Positions 1 to 3,955 of a stretch of DNA of 6,775 bases are shown here, in pieces; position 1 is the stretch's first letter, and each line of letters starts with the position of its first letter. The translations under genes were made by a program, and so were the position numbers. The notes beneath the pieces are model-generated. The model saw nothing but the letters and a program-made list of their open reading frames with translations. It did not search any database and was not told where the DNA came from. Source of the stretch: Microbacterium sp. (lineage in GTDB: Bacteria > Actinomycetota > Actinomycetes > Actinomycetales > Microbacteriaceae); the NCBI GenBank assembly GCA_029267645.1, contig JAJUIM010000104.1:1-6775 (forward strand), given 5' to 3'.

Positions 1-252
1 CTCGATGGTTGTCGCGGACAGTGCCTCGCGAATGCGCCTACCGGGGGCATCGTCTCCGAGGAGGGTGCGCAGATACACGGGGCGCCCGAGTCCGGCGAGG
101 CTGAGGGCCTTACCCGCGCTCGTGCCACCGAGAGTCTGCCAGTCGCGCGTGGCGAACTGCATGTGCGGCACGGGTTCCGGCAGATGGTCCAGCATCACGA
201 GTGTGTTCCATGACACGGGGCCCGCGATGAAGATGGGGCGCACGGATGCCAT
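1..252 (-). CDS. PfkB-family carbohydrate/nucleoside kinase, N-terminal part (runs off the left edge)
   Basis: Reading the minus strand from the ATG at 252 gives 84 codons with no stop up to base 1, so the gene is cut by the window edge. The product starts MASVRPIFIAGPVSWNTLV and contains LGGTSAGKALSLAGLG at residues 41-56, followed by RPVYLRTLLGDDAPGRRI. This matches the N-terminal sugar-binding half of ribokinase/PfkB kinases: a first strand, the GG substrate-contact motif, the LG turn, and then the 'GDD..G..I' helix start. The family phosphorylates sugars or nucleosides with ATP in the cytoplasm. The ATP site and catalytic Asp lie in the missing C-terminal half, so substrate and activity cannot be judged. 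The usual Asn of the GGxxxN motif appears to be Lys48 or a neighbour here. The start is supported by a GAGGGA ribosome-binding site (265-260) seven bases upstream. The gene diverges from the riboswitch/exporter unit. Confidence 0.82.
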   Translation of the reverse strand, partial: MASVRPIFIAGPVSWNTLVMLDHLPEPVPHMQFATRDWQTLGGTSAGKALSLAGLGRPVYLRTLLGDDAPGRRIREALSATTIE

Positions 253-283
253 TATGGCGTCCCTCGGCGCTGTCTCCCGGCCG

Positions 284-289
284 ACGATA
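284..289 (-). promoter_or_regulatory. Candidate -10 box for the PfkB kinase gene
   Basis: On the minus strand the hexamer TATCGT fits the actinobacterial TANNNT -10 pattern. It would start transcription around 277, leaving a leader of about 25 bases that contains the GAGGGA ribosome-binding site. No clear -35 element is visible. It shares two bases with the opposing -10 box at 288-293. Confidence 0.3.
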
Positions 290-293
290 GACT
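288..293 (+). promoter_or_regulatory. Candidate -10 box for the riboswitch/SMR operon
   Basis: TAGACT fits the TANNNT -10 consensus. It would place the transcript start near 300, so the RNA would begin just before the anti-Shine-Dalgarno strand (304-312) and contain the whole riboswitch. The same hexamer lies in front of proS (2034-2039). There is no convincing -35 hexamer at 16-18 bases upstream. Confidence 0.4.
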
Positions 294-303
294 GGAGCTG
301 TAC

Positions 304-379
304 GCGGATCCTGCGTGCCGGACGGGACGACCCGGCCGACTTCCTGAAGTTCGGGGACGACCCCGGTGGGAGGATCCGC
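304..379 (+). promoter_or_regulatory. Predicted Shine-Dalgarno-sequestering helix of the riboswitch leader
   Basis: Bases 304-312 (GCGGATCCT) are perfectly complementary to 371-379 (AGGATCCGC). This gives a 9-bp helix that would enclose both ACGA hairpins and bury the AGGA of the ribosome-binding site plus all but the last base of the spacer before ATG 381. With a transcript start near 300, the anti-Shine-Dalgarno strand would be the first part of the RNA. The pairing is seen directly; its role as the ligand-free OFF state is inferred. Both strands contain the palindrome GGATCC, which is very common in this DNA, so chance must be considered. Confidence 0.5.
317..374 (+). promoter_or_regulatory. 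Guanidine-II (mini-ykkC) riboswitch
   Basis: Two hairpins with the same ACGA tetraloop lie just before the first SMR start codon. Hairpin 1 spans 319-338: the inner stem CGGG/CCCG (323-326/331-334) closes ACGA at 327-330, with three more pairs outside an A322/G335 mismatch. Hairpin 2 spans 351-366: CGGGG/CCCCG (352-356/361-365) closes ACGA at 357-360, with a possible outer U-G pair. Paired ACGR loops joined by a short linker define the guanidine-II class, in which each loop binds one guanidinium and the loops kiss through their CG dinucleotides, turning on translation of exporters. The 12-base linker (339-350) is itself self-complementary (ACTT CCTG AAGT). The ribosome-binding site GGGAGGA (368-374) starts two bases after hairpin 2, six bases before ATG. 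The two SMR genes downstream, with guanidinium-exporter residues, fit the known gene association. The call rests on structure and context; no covariance model was run. Confidence 0.88.
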
Positions 380-380
380 T

Positions 381-695
381 ATGGAGTGGGTCGTATTGAT
401 CGCCTCGGGAATGCTCGAGGCGGTGTGGGCCACGGCGCTGAGTGCGTCGAAGGGCTTCAAGAAAATCTGGCCGTCGGTCCTGTTCCTCGTGTCGATGACC
501 GCCAGCATGGTCGGCCTCGCCTACGCCATGAGCGTCATTCCGACGGGCACCGCATACGCCGTGTGGGTCGGCATCGGCGCCGTGCTGACGGTGTTGCTCG
601 CGGTGTTTCGCAAGCAAGAGCGGCTGAGCCTCGCCCGCGGCGCATTGCTGGCGCTCCTCATCGCGAGCGTCATCGGTCTGAAGGCAGTGTCGTGA
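381..695 (+). CDS. SMR-family guanidinium exporter subunit, first gene of the pair
   Basis: A 104-residue integral membrane protein of the small multidrug resistance family, with four predicted helices at about 2-20, 31-50, 57-76 and 87-101. It carries the proton/substrate-coupling Glu13 in MLEAVWATAL and the signature GTAYAVWVGIGA at 56-67. Residues known to form the guanidinium site of Gdx-type SMR exporters (E13, W16, S42, Y59, W62) are all present at the canonical positions. This supports guanidinium/H+ antiport rather than broad quaternary-ammonium export. Positive residues cluster in loop 1 (K24, K27, K28) and loop 3 (R77, K78, R81, R86), with none in loop 2, so by the positive-inside rule both termini should face outside. 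ATG 381 is chosen because it follows the GGGAGGA site of the guanidine-II riboswitch. An upstream in-frame ATG at 366 falls inside hairpin 2 and is rejected. It overlaps the next gene by at least one base. It resembles YkkC/GdnC-type partners, but which partner is which is not certain. Confidence 0.93.
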   Translation: MEWVVLIASGMLEAVWATALSASKGFKKIWPSVLFLVSMTASMVGLAYAMSVIPTGTAYAVWVGIGAVLTVLLAVFRKQERLSLARGALLALLIASVIGLKAVS

Positions 696-1042
696 TGCAC
701 TGGCTGGTTCTGTTGATCAGCGCCGTACTTGAGGCCGTCTGGGCGACCGCGCTCGGCATGAGCGACGGCTTCTCACGGCCCGTGCCGACGGTCGTCTTCG
801 CGGTCGGCGTCACGCTCAGCATGCTCGGCCTCGGCTGGGCCATGCGCGAGATCCCCATCGGCACGGCCTATGCCGTGTGGACAGGCACGGGCGCGGCGCT
901 CACGGTGCTGTACGCCATGGCGACGGGCGCGGAGCCCGTCACGGTCCTGCGGCTGCTGTTCATCGCGGGCATCGTCGGCGCCGTCATCGGGCTCAAGCTC
1001 GTGCCGCCCGCGCCCGTGGAGGGCGAGCGCACAGAGCGCTGA
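695..1042 (+). CDS. SMR-family guanidinium exporter subunit, second gene of the pair
   Basis: A 115-residue SMR protein with four predicted helices and the motifs VLEAVWATAL (11-20) and GTAYAVWTGTGA (56-67). E13, W16, S42, Y59 and W62 are all kept, as in its neighbour, so both subunits look competent for guanidinium binding. The charge pattern is opposite to the first subunit: Arg51 in loop 2 and K101, R112, R115 near the C terminus, with only R28 and R86 in loops 1 and 3. This favours both termini inside, so the two proteins probably form an antiparallel heterodimer. The C-terminal tail (PPAPVEGERTER) is about ten residues longer than in typical SMR proteins. The start overlaps the previous stop as TGATG, implying translational coupling. 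An in-frame GTG three bases earlier (692) is an alternative, and it sits at better spacing (seven bases) from GAAGG at 680-684. Confidence 0.93.
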   Translation: MHWLVLLISAVLEAVWATALGMSDGFSRPVPTVVFAVGVTLSMLGLGWAMREIPIGTAYAVWTGTGAALTVLYAMATGAEPVTVLRLLFIAGIVGAVIGLKLVPPAPVEGERTER

Positions 1043-1049
1043 GGCGGAT

Positions 1050-1081
1050 CCGCCCGCGCGCGACGAACCGCGCGCGGGCGG
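1050..1081. terminator. Bidirectional hairpin terminator between convergent genes
   Basis: A perfect 13-bp inverted repeat (1050-1062 with 1069-1081), entirely G/C, encloses the six-base loop ACGAAC. It begins seven bases after the stop of the second SMR gene and lies six bases beyond the stop of the LLM oxidoreductase on the opposite strand. The symmetry allows use from both sides. There is no T-tract, as is common for actinobacterial terminators. Confidence 0.75.
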
Positions 1082-1087
1082 GCGCCG

Positions 1088-1993
1088 TCACAGCTGCGAC
1101 GCCACCTCGGCGAGGAAGCGGTCGCTCGTCTCGCGGATCCGCGCCGCGTCGGTGAGGTTCGTCACGGGCAGGATGAACTCGTCGACGCCCGCGTCGCGGT
1201 ACGCAGCCATCTGGTCGACGAGCTGCGCGGCGGATCCGCCGATCGCGGGCCGCCCCTTGGCGGCGATCGCGGCGGCCTTCTCGGGCTCGTCGAACAGCAC
1301 GAGCGCCTGCGTCGAGCGCCACAGCGAGCCGGGCTCGCGGCCGGCACGCTCGAGCGCGGCCGTGAAGATCGCGTTCTTGGGGCCGTACTGCTCGGGTGTC
1401 GACCAGAAGTTCCACTCGTCGGCGAAGCGCGCGACGATCTTCGGCATGACCTTCTCGCCCTTGCCGCCCACGAGGATCGGCAGCGTGCCGTGCGGGCGCG
1501 GGTTGAGCGAGGCGTCTTCGAGCGCGTACCGCTCGCCCTCGAACGTCACCCGCTCGTCGTCGCGCAGCCGTGTGATGACCTCGAGCGCCTCGCGGAACCA
1601 GCGGATCCGGCTCGGCACGTCGCCGTACTCGATGCCGAAGGCGCGGTGCTCGTTCTCCTGCCAGCCGGCGCCCATGCCGAGCACGAACCGGCCGTCCGAG
1701 ACGTCGCTGAGCGCGGCGGCCTGCTTCGCGACAACGGCCGGGTGCCGGTAGGTGTTGCCGAGCACCATGGATCCGATGCGCACGTCGGGCACCGCGACCG
1801 CGAGGGCCGTCAGCTGCGTGAGGCACTCGCCGCGGGCGCCGTCGTTCGGCTCGGGGGTGTTGTCCATGAAGTGGTCTTCGAGCCACAGGCCGCGCCACGA
1901 GGCGTCGCCCGAGCGCGCGGATGCGGCGTGCTGGGCGGCGGCGCGCAGCTCGCGCCAGGGCAGATTCGCGGGAAGCCAGAGTGAGAACTGCAT
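1088..1993 (-). CDS. LLM-class (probably F420-dependent) flavin/deazaflavin oxidoreductase
   Basis: A 301-residue luciferase-like monooxygenase-fold protein. It starts MQFSLWLP (first barrel strand), then WLEDHFM at 37-43 and SMVLGNTYRHPAVVAKQAA at 75-93. The hallmark SDGRFVLGMGAGWQENEHRA lies at 99-118, and PILVGGKGEKVMPKIVARFADEWN at about 172-195 forms the phosphate-binding part of the cofactor site. The TYRHP and G.GAGW..NE segments are typical of actinobacterial F420-dependent members rather than FMN luciferases. The substrate is unknown; family members carry out hydride transfers in varied redox or detoxification steps in the cytosol. Length is normal for the family and the C terminus (FILPVTNLTDAARI...) is intact. 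Reading frames open further upstream, but ATG 1993 begins the conserved first strand and lies seven bases from a -10-like TAGCGT, consistent with a leaderless message. A GTG three codons earlier is possible. It converges with the SMR pair and diverges from proS. Confidence 0.9.
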   Translation of the reverse strand: MQFSLWLPANLPWRELRAAAQHAASARSGDASWRGLWLEDHFMDNTPEPNDGARGECLTQLTALAVAVPDVRIGSMVLGNTYRHPAVVAKQAAALSDVSDGRFVLGMGAGWQENEHRAFGIEYGDVPSRIRWFREALEVITRLRDDERVTFEGERYALEDASLNPRPHGTLPILVGGKGEKVMPKIVARFADEWNFWSTPEQYGPKNAIFTAALERAGREPGSLWRSTQALVLFDEPEKAAAIAAKGRPAIGGSAAQLVDQMAAYRDAGVDEFILPVTNLTDAARIRETSDRFLAEVASQL

Positions 1994-2000
1994 GGTGCTC

Positions 2001-2006
2001 ACGCTA
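2001..2006 (-). promoter_or_regulatory. Candidate leaderless -10 box for the LLM oxidoreductase
   Basis: TAGCGT on the minus strand fits TANNNT and is followed after seven bases by ATG 1993, which would then be the first transcribed base. No clear Shine-Dalgarno sequence precedes this ATG, which fits leaderless translation. No -35 element is evident. Confidence 0.4.
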
Positions 2007-2033
2007 CCCGCGGGCGGGGCGGCGCCGACGGAA

Positions 2034-2039
2034 TAGACT
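2034..2039 (+). promoter_or_regulatory. Candidate leaderless -10 box for proS
   Basis: TAGACT fits TANNNT and lies six bases before the GTG start at 2046, so transcription would begin at or within a base of the start codon. The absence of any purine-rich ribosome-binding site in the preceding bases supports a leaderless mRNA. Confidence 0.5.
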
Positions 2040-2045
2040 CGACCC

Positions 2046-3812
2046 GTGGTCACCCGTCTCTCCAAGCTCTTCGTCCGCACCCTCCGCGAGGATCCCGCCG
2101 ATGCCGAGGTGCGCAGTCACCGCCTCCTCGTGCGCGCCGGATACATCCGGCGCCAGGCTCCCGGCATCTTCGCGTGGCTGCCGCTCGGCCTGCGCGTGAA
2201 GACGCGCCTCGAGACGATCATCCGCGAGGAGATGGAGGCCGCGGGCGCGCAGGAGGTGCACTTCCCGGCACTCATGCCGCGCGAGCCGTACGAGGCGACG
2301 GGCCGCTGGGAGGAGTACGGCGACGCGCTGTTCCGCCTCAAGGACCGCAAGGACGCCGACTACCTGCTCGCGCCGACGCACGAGGAGGCCTTCACGCTGC
2401 TCGTGAAGGACCTCTACACGTCGTACAAGGACCTGCCGCTCACGATCTACCAGATCCAGGACAAGTACCGCGACGAGGCGCGACCCCGCGCTGGCCTGCT
2501 GCGCGGCCGCGAGTTCACGATGAAGGACGCCTACTCGTTCGACGTGTCCGACGAGGGGCTCGACACGAGCTACGTCGCGCAGCGCGACGCCTACGAGCGC
2601 ATCTTCACGCGCCTCGGCATGGAGTACGTGATCGTGCAGGCCGACGCGGGCGCGATGGGCGGATCCCGCAGCGAGGAGTTCCTGCACCCGACGCCCGTCG
2701 GCGAGGACACCTTCGTCCGCAGCCCCGGCGGCTACGCCGCCAACGTCGAGGCGTTCACGACCCTCGTGCCCGAGCCGCTCCCGTACGACGACGCGCCCGC
2801 GCCCGTCGTCTACGACTCGCCGGGCACGACCACGATCCAGACGCTCGTCGAGCACGCGAACGAGCACGTGCCGGGCGCGCCCGAGGGCGGCTGGACGGCC
2901 GCGCACACGCTCAAGAACGTCGTGCTCGCGCTCACGCACCTCGACGGCACCCGCGAGGTCGTCGTCGTCGGCATCCCGGGCGACCGCGACATCGACGACA
3001 ATCGCGTCGAGGTCGCCTTCGCGCCCGCCGAGGTCGAGCCGGCGACGGCGGAGGACTTCGAGCGCCACCCCGACCTCGTGCCGGGCTTCATCGGCCCGTG
3101 GAGCGAGCTCGGCCCCGTGCTCGGCGAGGAGTCGGCGACGGGGATCCGCTACTTCCTCGACCCGCGCGTCGTCGACGGCACGCGCTGGATCACGGGCGCG
3201 AACCGCGCCGACGCGCACGTCCACGGCCTCGTCGCGGGCCGCGACTTCACGGCCGACGGCACGGTGGAAGCCGCCACGGTGCGCGAGGGCGACCCGGCGC
3301 CCGACGGATCCGGCCCCGTGACGCTCGAGCGCGGCATGGAGATCGGCCACGTCTTCCAGCTCGGCCGCAAGTACGCCGAGTCGCTGGGCCTCAAGGTGCT
3401 CGACGAGAACGGCAAGCTCGTGACCGTCACGATGGGCTCGTACGGCATCGGCGTGACGCGCATCCTCGCCGCGATCGCCGAGCTCTCGAGCGACGACAAG
3501 GGCCTCATCTGGCCCGAGGCCGTCGCCCCGTTCGACGTGCACGTCGTCGCGACCGGCAAGGGACAGGAGGCGTACGACCTGGCCGACGAGCTCATCGCGG
3601 GCCTCGAGCAGGCAGGCCGCGACGTGCTGTACGACGACCGCCCCAAGGTCTCGCCTGGCGTCAAGTTCGGCGACGCCGAGCTGCTGGGCGTGCCGCAGCT
3701 CGTGGTGGCAGGCCGCGCCGCGAAGGACGGCCTCGTCGAGCTGTGGGATCGCCGCACGGGCGACCGCGAGACGGTCCCCGTCGCAGAGGCGATCGCCCGC
3801 CTCACCGCCTGA
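2046..3812 (+). CDS. proS: Prolyl-tRNA synthetase (proline--tRNA ligase), bacterial type with editing domain
   Basis: A cytosolic class II aminoacyl-tRNA synthetase of 588 residues that activates proline with ATP and charges tRNA-Pro. It begins [20 protein letters not shown], a typical actinobacterial ProRS start. Motif 1 lies at about 39-79 (ending FPALMP). The proline-loop PTHEEAF is at 110-116. Motif 2 ([18 protein letters not shown]) is at 140-157, followed by TMKDAYSFD. The editing (INS) domain inserted between motifs 2 and 3 spans about 224-405 and includes [10 protein letters not shown] (287-296), whose Lys290 probably matches the editing-site Lys. Motif 3 ([10 protein letters not shown]) is at 463-472. 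The C-terminal anticodon-binding domain runs from about 495 ([11 protein letters not shown]) to the end, with [21 protein letters not shown] at 530-550. Length and domain order are those of the complete family. GTG 2046 is chosen by homology and by the -10 box six bases upstream. A strong hairpin terminator follows at once, so the gene looks monocistronic. Confidence 0.98.
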   Translation: MVTRLSKLFVRTLREDPADAEVRSHRLLVRAGYIRRQAPGIFAWLPLGLRVKTRLETIIREEMEAAGAQEVHFPALMPREPYEATGRWEEYGDALFRLKDRKDADYLLAPTHEEAFTLLVKDLYTSYKDLPLTIYQIQDKYRDEARPRAGLLRGREFTMKDAYSFDVSDEGLDTSYVAQRDAYERIFTRLGMEYVIVQADAGAMGGSRSEEFLHPTPVGEDTFVRSPGGYAANVEAFTTLVPEPLPYDDAPAPVVYDSPGTTTIQTLVEHANEHVPGAPEGGWTAAHTLKNVVLALTHLDGTREVVVVGIPGDRDIDDNRVEVAFAPAEVEPATAEDFERHPDLVPGFIGPWSELGPVLGEESATGIRYFLDPRVVDGTRWITGANRADAHVHGLVAGRDFTADGTVEAATVREGDPAPDGSGPVTLERGMEIGHVFQLGRKYAESLGLKVLDENGKLVTVTMGSYGIGVTRILAAIAELSSDDKGLIWPEAVAPFDVHVVATGKGQEAYDLADELIAGLEQAGRDVLYDDRPKVSPGVKFGDAELLGVPQLVVAGRAAKDGLVELWDRRTGDRETVPVAEAIARLTA

Positions 3813-3817
3813 TCCGC

Positions 3818-3857
3818 CATCGGCCCGCCGCACTCCGCGGCGGGCCGATGAGTTTCC
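3818..3857 (+). terminator. Intrinsic terminator of proS
   Basis: A perfect 14-bp inverted repeat (3818-3831 with 3837-3850) encloses the five-base loop ACTCC and is followed by AGTTTCC. It starts five bases after the proS stop codon. The short T-run after a GC-rich stem is the expected shape for an actinobacterial intrinsic terminator and separates proS from the nuclease gene. Confidence 0.85.
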
Positions 3858-3955
3858 CGGCCCGTAACCCATCGGACAGCAGGCGGATACGCGCCCGCGG
3901 CATCCTCAGTCGGTCGCCGGTTTCCGCCGGCGCCGTGAGATCCCACAGGAGACAC

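Noticed and set aside
317..374. Assignment of the leader to guanidine-I or guanidine-III class
   Set aside because: The long conserved guanidine-I core is absent. CCGGACG at 318-324 recalls guanidine-III, and an alternative GCCGG/CCGGC stem (317-321/332-336) is possible, but no downstream strand complements the loop to form the required pseudoknot. The two equal ACGA hairpins fit guanidine-II far better.
5..1042. A long plus-strand open frame (345 codons) running from near the left edge through the second SMR gene
   Set aside because: Only the part from about 695 encodes a recognisable protein; the upstream part is antisense to the kinase start and out of frame with the first SMR gene. High GC makes such open frames common.
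2004..3872. A 622-codon minus-strand open frame opposite proS
   Set aside because: Its translation is Arg/Ala/Val/Asp/Gly/His-rich low-complexity text with no motif, typical of the antisense of a GC-rich gene. proS on the plus strand is unambiguous.
2174..3955. In-frame upstream extension of the nuclease gene by 594 codons
   Set aside because: It overlaps proS in another frame, passes through the proS terminator and is Arg-rich nonsense. The real start is fixed by the signal peptide and ribosome-binding site at 3956.
3851..3955. Promoter or riboswitch in the leader of the nuclease gene
   Set aside because: No TANNNT box at a suitable place and no recognisable aptamer; only a 6-bp inverted repeat (3915-3920/3927-3932), which is weak in DNA this rich in G and C.
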